The notes under the pieces are model-generated. The model did not search any database. It saw only the letters and a list, made by a program, of their open reading frames with translations, and was not told the origin of the DNA. From assembly GCA_030537675.1 (NCBI GenBank), contig JAUNVL010000005.1, forward strand, positions 1 through 64,000: 64,000 nt of DNA. Direction: 5' to 3'. Shown one piece after another: positions 26,474 through 34,951 of the stretch (the first letter of the stretch is position 1; the number at the start of each line of letters is the position of its first letter). Made by a program: the position numbers and the translations under genes. Source of the DNA: Propionibacteriaceae bacterium. Its GTDB lineage: Bacteria > Actinomycetota > Actinomycetes > Propionibacteriales > Propionibacteriaceae.

Positions 26474-27634
26474 TCACTCTCCAGTGTCGACGGGGAACCG
26501 GAGCTCCCATTCGGCGCCCAGTCCGGGCGACGACTTCAAAATGGCGGACCCGTGGATCGCGGACATGCGGCCCACGATGGAGTCCCGGATGCCGAGCCTG
26601 CCCCTGTCGGAGGCGTCGGTGACTGCATCGGAATCCATGCCGACGCCATTGTCCCTCACCCACAGGATCACTTCGTCATCACTCTCCTGGTCCAGCAGCA
26701 CCCACGTGGAGGCGTCCGGACCGGCGTGTCGTTGAACGTTGTTGAGCGCCTCCGTCAACGTGGCCTCCACCTCGTCCACCACGAACCGCGGCACCATCAC
26801 CTGCCCTGCCATCGTCGAGACGGTCACCCGGGCGCTCTGGTACTTGTCCAGGGCCGCCGCCAGATCCACCAGTGGCGTCACGGATTCGTCCCCCACCTCA
26901 CGGTCCAGCAGCAGCGCCCTCAGCTGCGACTCCGATTCCCGGGCCAATGACGCCAACCTCATGCCGCGGGGACCCAGCGAGGGCCCTTCGCGTTCCACCA
27001 GGGCCAGCACCTGGAGCGCACCGTCGTGCACGATGCGCGCGAGGCGCTCCCGTTCAGCCAGCGCGGCCGAGCGGTCACGCTCACTCTGCTGCTCCCGGAG
27101 CGTTTCGCGGAACTGGCTCATCAGCGCCCCCAGACAGAACGTGGAGGCGATGATGAGTACCACCACATCGATCCGACGCGCGGTGAAAAATGGCGGCACG
27201 GCGAAATAGGCTGCCGAGACGATCACGGCCTGGATGAGTCCCCACCTCGTGGAGACCAGGATCGCCGCATACACGGCGCATCCGCCACCCCAGTACGCAG
27301 CGAGTGTGAGGGGCACGTCCACGTCCCCCGCCACCAGCGTTGTCGCCAGCACCACGCCCACGGTGACCGCCAGGTCGGCGCCGAACACCCACCCCCTGCG
27401 GCGACGGGGGCGGCGCAGCAGCACGGAGACGATGACGGTCCAGAGCGCCATCACGAGGCAGACCACCATCACGCCCACGTCGTTGTGGACCAGTGGCACC
27501 ATGAAGATCAGGTTGATGAGGATGGCGTGCACGGCCATGGCAACACGGACCGTGACGGACACCGCATAGACGCGCCCCAGCACGTCGTGCGGGTGGCGGA
27601 ACCATGTGCCGGCGTCCCGCGTCCCAGGACTCAC
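26474..27634 (-). CDS. Sensor histidine kinase, MacS-like
   Basis: 386 residues. About six membrane helices (residues ~25-170) precede a HisKA_3 dimerisation domain with phosphoacceptor His203 in ARIVHDGALQVLALV. An HATPase domain follows, with EALNNVQRHAG (N box) and VRDNGVGM (G1). The GTG start overlaps the acyltransferase stop (GTGA). There is no large extracytoplasmic sensor domain, so it likely senses a membrane signal. It phosphorylates the adjacent regulator. Confidence 0.88.
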   Translation of the reverse strand: MSPGTRDAGTWFRHPHDVLGRVYAVSVTVRVAMAVHAILINLIFMVPLVHNDVGVMVVCLVMALWTVIVSVLLRRPRRRRGWVFGADLAVTVGVVLATTLVAGDVDVPLTLAAYWGGGCAVYAAILVSTRWGLIQAVIVSAAYFAVPPFFTARRIDVVVLIIASTFCLGALMSQFRETLREQQSERDRSAALAERERLARIVHDGALQVLALVEREGPSLGPRGMRLASLARESESQLRALLLDREVGDESVTPLVDLAAALDKYQSARVTVSTMAGQVMVPRFVVDEVEATLTEALNNVQRHAGPDASTWVLLDQESDDEVILWVRDNGVGMDSDAVTDASDRGRLGIRDSIVGRMSAIHGSAILKSSPGLGAEWELRFPVDTGE

Positions 27635-28392
27635 GCCTCGTCCGGCGCGCCCGCGGCGATGGGTGCAGGGCCCCCTCCGGGGCGCGGGAGCACGAACGCG
27701 TCGGAGCCTGTGTCCTTGAGGTCACCGAACTTGACGCGGCTGGCGTAGACGTCGGCGTACTCCTGACCGGTGAGCCGCTGGATCGCCGCGAGGGTTTCGT
27801 CCGTCACCCAGCGCAGGGCCTTGGTGTCCCTGTCACGTCCCGCGAGTTCCGAGAAGTGCAACGGTTTCCCCACCACCACCACGGGACGGCTGATCCAGGG
27901 AATCCCGAAGGGGCCCCGGACGTCCTCCGTCCCGATGACACCCACGGGGAGCACCGGGACATCGTTGGCCAGCACCATGCGCGCCAGGCCTGTCTTGCCC
28001 TTGTACAGCCGCCCGTCCGGGGAGCGGGTGCCCTCCGGGTAGATGCCGACCAGCGCACCCGAGGCCAACACGTCGGAAATGTTGTGCAGTGCCGTTGCGC
28101 TGGCGCGCCCACCTCCACGGTCCATGGGCACCATGCCCACCGTCTTCAGGAACCACGCCACGATGCGGGCCCCCAGTCCGCCGTCGCCCGTGAACAGTTC
28201 CGCCTTGGCGGGGTAGGTGACCTGGCGGGGAACCATGGCCGGGACCACGAGGGAATCCATGGTGGCGATGTGATTGCTCGCGAGAATGGCGCCGCCCGTG
28301 GGCGGGACGTTCTCGGCACCGATGATCCTGGCCCTGAAGCCGTACTTGACCAGCGGTTTGAAAATGGCTGCTTTGAAAACTGCGTACCACAC
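27631..28392 (-). CDS. 1-acyl-sn-glycerol-3-phosphate acyltransferase (PlsC family)
   Basis: 253 residues. The catalytic Hx4D motif is NHIATMD (H41, D46) and the substrate-binding motif is YPEGTRSPDG (119-128). The N-terminus is amphipathic and membrane-associated. It makes phosphatidic acid for phospholipid synthesis. GTG start with GAGGGAG about 10 nt upstream. It is the first gene of an apparent plsC-macS-macR operon; the mycobacterial counterpart is Rv2182c. Confidence 0.9.
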   Translation of the reverse strand: MWYAVFKAAIFKPLVKYGFRARIIGAENVPPTGGAILASNHIATMDSLVVPAMVPRQVTYPAKAELFTGDGGLGARIVAWFLKTVGMVPMDRGGGRASATALHNISDVLASGALVGIYPEGTRSPDGRLYKGKTGLARMVLANDVPVLPVGVIGTEDVRGPFGIPWISRPVVVVGKPLHFSELAGRDRDTKALRWVTDETLAAIQRLTGQEYADVYASRVKFGDLKDTGSDAFVLPRPGGGPAPIAAGAPDEA

Positions 28393-28499
28393 GGTTCCAG
28401 GGCTCCCTCTCGATACGGATCAGCATCCACACCCTATCGAGGAGAGTGGATGTTCACGGGGTGCTTGCGCGCATCCGGGGCAAGGGGCAGGGTCAGGTC

Positions 28500-29258
28500 A
28501 TGGACAAACAGATCTGGCCCGAAGCTGAGACGTTGCGCGTGGGAGAAGGATCCATGGGAGTGGTGATGTGTCACGGGTTCACCGGCTCGGTGATGTCGGT
28601 GGCACCCTGGGCCCACGCCCTCGCAGAGGGCTGCGACGTCCGCGTGGTCGCACCACGCCTGACCGGGCACGGGACCACGTGGGAGGACCTGTCGCAGAGC
28701 AGGTGGACGGATTGGTATGCAGACGTGGAGTCCGCGTGGGCAGAACTGGCTGCGAGCTGCGACAAGGTGTTCGTGGCCGGCCTCTCGATGGGCGGGTCCC
28801 TGGCCCTGCGGTTGGCGGAGAAGCACCCGGTCGCCGGTGTACTCCTGGTCAACCCCGCCGTCGCGAGCCGCAACAGGTTGTTGCCACTCTCCGGGGTGCT
28901 CCGCCACATCGTGGCGTCCCAGCCCGGTGTCCGCTCGGACATCAAGAAGGAAGGGGTGGAGGAACTGGGCTACGACAGGATCAGCGTGGCTGCGGCATGG
29001 AGCATGAGCCAGTTGTGGAAACAGGTCAGGACAGACATGCCACGGATCGAGGCGCCCGTGATCCTCTTCCGGTCAGAGGTGGACCATGTGGTGGACGATT
29101 CGAGCCATGAGACGCTTCTGCGCGCGTTGCCGGCCACCGAGGTGGTACGGCTGCCCAACAGTTACCACGTGGCGACGCTGGACAACGACGCCGACCTCAT
29201 CTTTGAGCGCTCCATCAGTTTCGTGACGGAACATGCCAGGACGGAGAGCACTGCCTGA
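28500..29258 (+). CDS. Alpha/beta hydrolase (carboxylesterase/monoacylglycerol lipase-like)
   Basis: 252 residues. The oxyanion region is MCHGFTGS, the nucleophile Ser96 is in GLSMGGS, the acidic residue is in LFRSEVDHVVD and the catalytic His is in NSYHVATLD. It resembles the bacterial Est30/EstD carboxylesterase group. The start was placed at ATG 28500 by family length; a GTG at 28446 would add 18 basic residues, and its purine stretch is only 1 nt away. Possibly lipid-related, being divergent from plsC. Confidence 0.85.
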   Translation: MDKQIWPEAETLRVGEGSMGVVMCHGFTGSVMSVAPWAHALAEGCDVRVVAPRLTGHGTTWEDLSQSRWTDWYADVESAWAELAASCDKVFVAGLSMGGSLALRLAEKHPVAGVLLVNPAVASRNRLLPLSGVLRHIVASQPGVRSDIKKEGVEELGYDRISVAAAWSMSQLWKQVRTDMPRIEAPVILFRSEVDHVVDDSSHETLLRALPATEVVRLPNSYHVATLDNDADLIFERSISFVTEHARTESTA

Positions 29259-29263
29259 AGGCA

Positions 29264-30403
29264 TCAGCCGACGCGGCGGGCCCCGGCGAACGGCATCGAG
29301 TTGAGGCTGGTGATGCGCACGCCGCTGCGGGGATTAGCCGCATCGACGATCTTCCCGTTGCCGATGTACATGCCCACGTGGCTGACGGGCGAGTAGTAGA
29401 ACACGAGGTCACCGGGCTGCAGGTCCGACTTGGCCACGCTGGTGCCGGCGTTCAGCTGTGCGCGGGAGCTCCGCGGCAGGGAGATGCCCACCTGACGGTA
29501 GGCATAGCTGGTGAGACCTGAGCAGTCGAAGGTGGAGGGACCCGAGGTTCCCCACACGTAGGTGCTGCCCACCTTGGACGTGGCGGCCGAGATGGCCGTC
29601 TGAATCCGTGAGCTGCTGCCGGAGGTGGAGGCGGCGGGCGCCGCGGCTTCACTTGACGGAGCTGTGCTGGCCGGTGTTGTCGAGCGCTCGGAGGAGGGTG
29701 CCTCGCTGTTGGAGGTTGCGGCGGCTGCCGCTTCTTCCCTCGCTGCGGCTTCACGCTCTGCTGCGAGTCTGGCCTGGCGATCCGCTTCTTCCTGCTCGCG
29801 GATGCGCTGGAGTTCCAATTGGTGCAGACGCTCACGCTCTTCTTCGCTGAGGCGATTGAAGACCGCTTCGGCTTCTGCTTCCTTGGCGTCGAACTGCTGG
29901 GCGAGTTCTTCCTTGGCTGCCAGATCCGTCTTGAGCTGGGCGCTGGTGCGATCGGCCTCGGCGCGCAGGGCGTCCACTCCGGCCTGCTCGACCTGCAGGA
30001 GCTGCAAGTTGGAGTTGCTCCTGTTGGCCTCGTTCTGGATGGTGGCAAGGCTGGAGAGGAAGCTGGACTCGGACTCGCTGGTCAGGAGCTGGGCTGTGAT
30101 GTCGAACCCGCCCGACTGGAGCTGCACAACCGCGATCTCACCCAGATCCGACGACATCGCCGACACCTTTGCCTCCTGGGTTCGCAGGTCAGCCGTGACT
30201 TCCTCGAGCTTGATCTGCGCATCGCCGGCGCGGGCACTGGCCTCGATGATGTCGTGGTCGATGGCAGAGGACTCCTGCTGGATGCGCTCCAGATCAGCCT
30301 TGGCCTTCGCAACGGCTTCCGGGTCGGCATGAGCCGGCACCACAAAGCTCGCAATGCAGAGCGTTGAAACAGCCACCGCGATGACCCCACGCAACCTGTT
30401 CAT
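29264..30403 (-). CDS. Secreted NlpC/P60 peptidoglycan endopeptidase with coiled coil
   Basis: 379 residues. A signal peptide (LRGVIAVAVSTLCIASFVVP, cut after AHA) leads into a long coiled coil (~30-220, ending in a Glu/Arg/Ala-rich stretch), a Ser/Pro/Ala linker and a C-terminal NlpC/P60 domain. Catalytic Cys is in TFDCSGLTSYAY and His in SPVSHVGMYIG. It cleaves stem peptides in the cell wall, like RipC (Rv2190c) in the matching mycobacterial locus. ATG 30403 starts the signal peptide; a GTG at 30421 is an alternative. Confidence 0.9.
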   Translation of the reverse strand: MNRLRGVIAVAVSTLCIASFVVPAHADPEAVAKAKADLERIQQESSAIDHDIIEASARAGDAQIKLEEVTADLRTQEAKVSAMSSDLGEIAVVQLQSGGFDITAQLLTSESESSFLSSLATIQNEANRSNSNLQLLQVEQAGVDALRAEADRTSAQLKTDLAAKEELAQQFDAKEAEAEAVFNRLSEEERERLHQLELQRIREQEEADRQARLAAEREAAAREEAAAAATSNSEAPSSERSTTPASTAPSSEAAAPAASTSGSSSRIQTAISAATSKVGSTYVWGTSGPSTFDCSGLTSYAYRQVGISLPRSSRAQLNAGTSVAKSDLQPGDLVFYYSPVSHVGMYIGNGKIVDAANPRSGVRITSLNSMPFAGARRVG

Positions 30404-30447
30404 CAAGGACCGAACCCCCACAGAAGAGACATTAACCTGAGAAAAGG

Positions 30448-30669
30448 CTAAACGACATTCAGAATATCCCCAAAACCCCGGTCACGTCGTGTGCTCACCA
30501 GCCGCAGCGGCGGCACCAGCCCGGCTTCCGCCAGAACCGACATCGCTTCCACCTCCTGGTCCTCGAACTGTATATCGTCCGGTGGGCCCAGAAGGACGGA
30601 GATGACACAATCAGCGCAGCCGGGCCCACGGGCCGCGCACCCGTCGCAATCCACATGCAAAGTAGCCAT
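30448..30669 (-). CDS. Small Cys-rich (putative metal-binding) protein
   Basis: 73 residues. The N-terminus carries CDGC-x6-CADC (HVDCDGCAARGPGCADCVIS), a four-cysteine knuckle likely to hold zinc or an Fe-S cluster. The middle is acidic and the C-terminus basic (RLVSTRRDRGFGDIL). It has AGGA 8 nt before the ATG and lies 44 bp upstream of the NlpC/P60 gene, same strand. A short protein with this Cys pattern in this position recurs in other actinobacteria as far as I recall. Function unknown. Confidence 0.75.
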   Translation of the reverse strand: MATLHVDCDGCAARGPGCADCVISVLLGPPDDIQFEDQEVEAMSVLAEAGLVPPLRLVSTRRDRGFGDILNVV

Positions 30670-30755
30670 GGACACGATCCTGCCCACGACCCCTGACAAT
30701 TTGGATCCGGGCACCGACGATCCGCGCCGCATTCGCGTTTGTCAGTGGCCATTCC

Positions 30756-30761
30756 TACTGT
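30756..30761 (+). promoter_or_regulatory. -10 element TACTGT, leaderless type
   Basis: TACTGT ends 7 nt before the ATG at 30769. Confidence 0.45.
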
Positions 30762-30768
30762 GGTTCCC

Positions 30769-32544
30769 ATGTCAGCCCCACTTCCCGCCCAGCCGTCATT
30801 CGACGAGTTGGGCACGCACCTGTCGCAGGTGACGTTCTGTGTGGTGGACCTGGAAACCACGGGCGGCGGGAAGGACAGCTGCATCACGGAAATCGGCGCC
30901 GTCAAGGTGTGCGGCGGGGAGATACTCGGTGAGTTCCAGACGCTGGTGAGGCCGCTGACACCCATTCCGGCGATGATCCAGGTGCTGACGGGCATCACCA
31001 ACCAGATGGTCGCCACCGCGCCTGACCTGGCCGATGCACTCCCCCGGTTCGCCACCTTCAGCGCTGGATGCGTCCTGGTGGCGCACAACGCGCCGTTCGA
31101 CATCGGCTTCTTGCGGCGCGGCCACGAAGAACTCCACATGGCCTGGCCGCGGCCGCACGTCGTGGACACCGTTGCGGTGGCGAGGCAGGTGATGCCCGCT
31201 GAGGAGGTGCGCAACTGCAAGCTGTCCACCCTGGCCGCCCACTTCGGCGCCACCACCATCCCGAACCACCGCGCTCTGAGTGATGCGCGCGCAACGGTCG
31301 ACGTGCTGCACGGGCTCCTGGAACGGGTGGGGAATCTCGGCGTGCACACGTTGGAGGACCTGTCGGAGATGACGGCCCGGGTCTCACCGGATCGTCGAGC
31401 CAAGCGCGGATGGGCGCAGAAGGCACCGGAGGCACCGGGCGTCTACTGGTTCGTCCACGAGGGACACGACGCCGATGACCGCCCACGCACGGAGGTGCTG
31501 TACGTGGGCAAGTCCACCAATTTGCGCCGGCGGGTCAGGAGCTACTTCTCGGCGGCGGAGAAGCGGTCGCGGATACACGAGATGGTGCGCGTCGCCACGG
31601 GCGTGGAGTTCCTGGAGTGCGCCACCTCGCTGGAGGCGGAGGTGCGTGAGTTGAGGATGATCGCCAGCCGCGCCCCCCGCTACAACCGTCGGTCGAAGAA
31701 CCAGAATCGGTTGATCTGGCTGAAACTCACCCGGGAGGCTTTCCCACGGCTGTCCGCCGTGCGGCGCATCACGGATGAACAGGCCACCCACTGGGGGCCC
31801 TTCTCGTCCATGGACGCGGCCCAGGAGGCCGCGATGGTGCTCCAGGAGGCGTTCCGGTTGCGGCAGTGCACCACACGGCTGTCCGCGCGGACAGCCAGCC
31901 CTGACTGTGCGCTTGCCGAAATGGACCGCTGCTCGGCGCCGTGCCTGCTGGGCGAGGGTGTCACGGCACATGCCATCGCCGTTGAGGAGGTGCAGCGTGC
32001 CTGGACGTCCGACGCGCGTGGGGTGCTGCGCTCCTCCCGCGCCCGGCTCACCAAGCTGGTGGCCGCAGAACGCTATGAGGAGGCCGGCGTGGTCACCTCG
32101 CGGCTCCGCAACTTCCACGCCACCTCCGTTCGCCACCACAGGGTGCGCTCCATGGCGGCGTGTCGTCAGCTCGTGGCGGCAGCCCCGGTGGCGGGAGGCT
32201 GGGACATCCACGTGCTGCGGTACGGCAAGCTCGCCGGCGCAAGCTTTGCGCGCACAGCCGTCGTCCAGGCCGTCGCCGCTGAAACCGTGCAGGTGGCGGA
32301 GACGGTTCCGGCGCCACCCCACGGCATACCAGCCGGTACCTGGGAGGAGGCGGAGCGTGTCGCCGCCTGGCTGGAGACGCCCGGTGTCCGCCTGCTGGAG
32401 ACCGACGGCGACTGGGCATGGCCACTGAACGCGGGGCTTCCCGCGAACCGGCTGGCGGCAGAGTTGCTGGGCGAGACCTCCCCTGCGCTGGATCTGGAGT
32501 ACGGACCCGTCTCCGTCGCCGCGGCGTCAGCCTCGATGCCCTGA
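30769..32544 (+). CDS. DnaQ-type 3'-5' exonuclease fused to a UvrC-like GIY-YIG domain
   Basis: 591 residues. The N-terminal DEDDh exonuclease has D27/E29 in CVVDLETTG, HNAPFDIGFL, and a final acidic residue in NHRALSDARATVDVL. A GIY-YIG nuclease fold follows (~215-295: APGVYWF, EVLYVGKSTNLRRRV), then UvrC-like segments including MDRCSAPCLLG and a UVR-like helix. The second, 5'-incision nuclease and HhH domains of UvrC are absent. It is the actinobacterial Rv2191-type protein, whose role in repair is presumed. A TTG at 30739 would extend it by 10 residues. Confidence 0.88.
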   Translation: MSAPLPAQPSFDELGTHLSQVTFCVVDLETTGGGKDSCITEIGAVKVCGGEILGEFQTLVRPLTPIPAMIQVLTGITNQMVATAPDLADALPRFATFSAGCVLVAHNAPFDIGFLRRGHEELHMAWPRPHVVDTVAVARQVMPAEEVRNCKLSTLAAHFGATTIPNHRALSDARATVDVLHGLLERVGNLGVHTLEDLSEMTARVSPDRRAKRGWAQKAPEAPGVYWFVHEGHDADDRPRTEVLYVGKSTNLRRRVRSYFSAAEKRSRIHEMVRVATGVEFLECATSLEAEVRELRMIASRAPRYNRRSKNQNRLIWLKLTREAFPRLSAVRRITDEQATHWGPFSSMDAAQEAAMVLQEAFRLRQCTTRLSARTASPDCALAEMDRCSAPCLLGEGVTAHAIAVEEVQRAWTSDARGVLRSSRARLTKLVAAERYEEAGVVTSRLRNFHATSVRHHRVRSMAACRQLVAAAPVAGGWDIHVLRYGKLAGASFARTAVVQAVAAETVQVAETVPAPPHGIPAGTWEEAERVAAWLETPGVRLLETDGDWAWPLNAGLPANRLAAELLGETSPALDLEYGPVSVAAASASMP

Positions 32545-32570
32545 CCGGGACAACACTGACGAGACAACAA

Positions 32571-32596
32571 TGGCCGGACCCCGAAGGGCCCGGCCA
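32571..32596. terminator. Bidirectional terminator hairpin
   Basis: TGGCCGG (32571-32577) pairs with CCGGCCA (32590-32596). An inner CCC/GGG and a CGAA tetraloop complete it. It sits between converging genes. Confidence 0.65.
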
Positions 32597-32612
32597 CTGC
32601 TTCTTCAGACGA

Positions 32613-33122
32613 TCAGGAAAGGGTCACCGAGTTGATGACCACCGGCGTCTTGGGACGATCACGGGAGTCGGTGTCCGTGGTCTCGATGTCATCGATCACT
32701 CGCTGGCTGGCCTCGTCGGTCACCTCACCGAAGATGGTGTGGCGACGGTTCAGGTGCGGGGTGGGCCCTGCGGTGATGAAGAACTGGGAGCCATTGGTCC
32801 CCGGTCCCGCATTGGCCATCGCCAGCAGGTAGGGGCGATCAAAGCTGAGCTCGGGGTGGAACTCATCCTCGAACTGGTAACCCGGACCGCCGGTGCCGGT
32901 GCCCAGCGGGCAACCGCCCTGGATCATGAAGCCCGATATGACCCGGTGGAAACCCAGGCCGTCGTAGAACTTGCCCGTGGTCTTCTGGCGCGTCTGGGGG
33001 TCGGCGTACTCCTTGGTGCCGCCAGCCAGACCCGTGAAGTTCGCCACGGTCTTGGGTGCCTGCTCGTCGAACAGGTTGATGACGATGTCGCCCTTGGTGG
33101 TGTGCAGCGTTGCGGTGCTCAT
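32613..33122 (-). CDS. Cyclophilin-type peptidyl-prolyl cis-trans isomerase
   Basis: 169-residue cytoplasmic cyclophilin with no signal peptide. Active-site motifs are [15 protein letters not shown] (Arg and Phe), [15 protein letters not shown] and HTIFGEVTD. It catalyses proline isomerisation in folding proteins. The start at 33122 follows AGGA with 5 nt spacing. It is divergent from the sunset-domain gene. Confidence 0.95.
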   Translation of the reverse strand: MSTATLHTTKGDIVINLFDEQAPKTVANFTGLAGGTKEYADPQTRQKTTGKFYDGLGFHRVISGFMIQGGCPLGTGTGGPGYQFEDEFHPELSFDRPYLLAMANAGPGTNGSQFFITAGPTPHLNRRHTIFGEVTDEASQRVIDDIETTDTDSRDRPKTPVVINSVTLS

Positions 33123-33273
33123 CCGCGTCCTCTCGATCGATGTCTCCGGTGTCAATGACCGGTCATTCCAGTACGACAACCTACCCGACACCCACCCAAC
33201 GACAATCTGCGAACCGACGACCCGGTAACGTTGGTGGTGCTCGATCACGAGCAAAACACCATTTGGAGGAACT

Positions 33274-34200
33274 GTGAAAAAGTCCAAAGAGCTGAAGAAG
33301 GCCGCCGCGCATTCTGCCGCCGCCGCAGCGGAAGCCGGCCAGACCGCGCTCCACGACACCCTGGCGAAGGCCAGCGAACTGCTGAGCGATGCGCAGAAAG
33401 CTGCGGGACCCATGGTGCATGACGCCAAGGTCCGCACAGCCGACTTGGCTGCCAAGCGACTGGACGCCTGGGAACCACACATCAAGGACGCCATGGACAA
33501 GGTGACGCCGGTCGTTGACTCGGTCCGCGACAAAGTGTCCGACGACTTCCTGCCCAAGCTGCAGCAGCTGCTGCACGAGGCCGCGGAGAACCCAGTCGTC
33601 GCCGAAGCAGGCCGCCGTGGCGAGGCAACCGTCCAGGCATTGAAGGGCGAGCTGGAGCCTGCCAAGAAGAAGAGCAAGGGCAAGGCGTTCGTCAAGTTCA
33701 TCGCGATCTCGGCGATCGTCGCCGGCGCCGTGGCTGCCGTCCGTCATTTCCTGACTCCCAAGGATGACGGCTGGACCGCCCACGAGCCGTCCAAGGCCTA
33801 CGTGAACAACAACGACACGTTCGCCACCGCCGCGAAGGTTGCGGGCACCGCGAAGGCCACGGCCGAAAAGGTCGAGGACGAACTGGTCACCGACGCCGTA
33901 CCGGCACCCAGCGATGATTTCGAAGGCGCGAAGGACGCTCCTGCCCCGCAGGATGCCGTTGCCAACGCCGACGCCGATGCGGCAGTTGACACTGACGCAG
34001 AAGCGGTGGCCGCCGACGGCTACGGGGAGGGCTCCTACGTGGGCGAGAACCCGCCGGAAGGCTTCGTCATCAAGGGAAATGAGCGCTCGAAGAAGTACCA
34101 CCTCGCAGGATCGGGCGGCTACGACCGCACGATCGCCGAGGTCTGGTTCAACTCCGAGGAAGCAGCGGAGAAGGCCGGCTTCACCCGCGCCCAGCGCTGA
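33274..34200 (+). CDS. Helical membrane protein with C-terminal sunset domain
   Basis: 308 residues. A long Ala/Lys-rich amphipathic helical region (1-~130) is followed by one membrane helix ([20 protein letters not shown]), an acidic disordered stretch (many Asp/Ala) and a C-terminal sunset-type module. That module has [20 protein letters not shown] ... [18 protein letters not shown]. The sunset domain is a small motif known from other actinobacterial proteins, role unclear. GGAGG lies 5 nt before the GTG at 33274. Confidence 0.75.
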   Translation: MKKSKELKKAAAHSAAAAAEAGQTALHDTLAKASELLSDAQKAAGPMVHDAKVRTADLAAKRLDAWEPHIKDAMDKVTPVVDSVRDKVSDDFLPKLQQLLHEAAENPVVAEAGRRGEATVQALKGELEPAKKKSKGKAFVKFIAISAIVAGAVAAVRHFLTPKDDGWTAHEPSKAYVNNNDTFATAAKVAGTAKATAEKVEDELVTDAVPAPSDDFEGAKDAPAPQDAVANADADAAVDTDAEAVAADGYGEGSYVGENPPEGFVIKGNERSKKYHLAGSGGYDRTIAEVWFNSEEAAEKAGFTRAQR

Positions 34201-34231
34201 GCCACCACCGCTCCTCAGCGAGCCACGACAC

Positions 34232-34265
34232 CAGTGCCCATCGCCCCCAGGGGCGGTGGGCACTG
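34232..34265 (+). terminator. Strong terminator hairpin
   Basis: CAGTGCCCA (34232-34240) pairs with TGGGCACTG (34257-34265), with a nearly continuous inner GC stem. It lies 31 nt after the sunset-domain gene stop. Confidence 0.75.
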
Positions 34266-34288
34266 CTCGTTGCATGCCAGAGACCCAC

Positions 34289-34294
34289 TAGCCT
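34289..34294 (+). promoter_or_regulatory. -10 element TAGCCT, leaderless type
   Basis: TAGCCT ends 6 nt before the ATG at 34301. Confidence 0.5.
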
Positions 34295-34300
34295 GCGACC

Positions 34301-34951
34301 ATGATCTGGCTCGTGGCGCTGGCGTGCGCCGGCTCGGCCGCCCTGCACCTGGCCGTGGTGGTGCCGCGGTTGCCCGAGCCCGAGGTGGGAGAGGACGGAT
34401 CCGCCCCCTCCTACGCCTCCCTGGCGCCAGTAGGTCACGTTGCGCTGCTCGCGCTGATCGTCCTGGCGCTCTCCAGCGTGCTGCTGTGGGTTCCCGTGGA
34501 ACATCTGGCCGTGTGGTTCGGCTACCTTGGCGCCGGCGGCGCGCTCGTCTGGGTGGACCTGCGCACAACGTGGCTGCCCCGCACCCTGACCCTTGCCTGC
34601 GGCGCGCAGATGGCGCTGGGCCTCATATGGGTTGCCGCGGCTGACTGGCCGACGGCTCTCGGGGCAGTGGCCGGTGGCGCAGTGGCATTTCTGCTGTTCC
34701 ACCTCGTCTGGCGTTTCAGTTCTGCGTTCGGGTACGGGGATGTTCGCCTGGCTGCCCTCGTGGGCGCCATGGGCGGCTTGCGTGGGCTGGAGGGCTGGTT
34801 GCTTGCCCTGGTCTGTGGCACTCTGCTGGGTGCCGTGTGGGCCATCATCCACGCTCTGCGCCGCCGCGGCACGAATCGGCCTGCGTACTTCGCGTACGGT
34901 CCCGCGCTGTGGCTGGGACCGATCGCAGCGGTCACCCTCAGCGGTTGGTGA
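34301..34951 (+). CDS. A24-family prepilin peptidase
   Basis: 216-residue aspartic membrane protease with about seven helices. The two catalytic aspartates are D86 (VWVDLRTTWLP) and D147 (GYGDVRLAAL), the GxGD hallmark. It lacks the N-terminal cytoplasmic methyltransferase domain of full PilD, as is common for Flp/Tad-type peptidases. It would process type IV prepilin-like signal peptides, but no pilin or Tad genes lie in this window. Its 3' end overlaps trpD by 14 bp. Confidence 0.88.
   Translation: MIWLVALACAGSAALHLAVVVPRLPEPEVGEDGSAPSYASLAPVGHVALLALIVLALSSVLLWVPVEHLAVWFGYLGAGGALVWVDLRTTWLPRTLTLACGAQMALGLIWVAAADWPTALGAVAGGAVAFLLFHLVWRFSSAFGYGDVRLAALVGAMGGLRGLEGWLLALVCGTLLGAVWAIIHALRRRGTNRPAYFAYGPALWLGPIAAVTLSGW

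Noticed and set aside
28446..28499. Earlier GTG start for the alpha/beta hydrolase
   Set aside because: Would add 18 basic residues; the purine-rich stretch is only 1 nt from the GTG, and the ATG at 28500 fits family length.
30404..30768. c-di-AMP (ydaO) riboswitch upstream of the NlpC/P60 gene
   Set aside because: Such riboswitches often precede wall hydrolases in actinobacteria, but the space is filled by the small Cys-rich gene and only about 100 bp remain; no matching structure seen.
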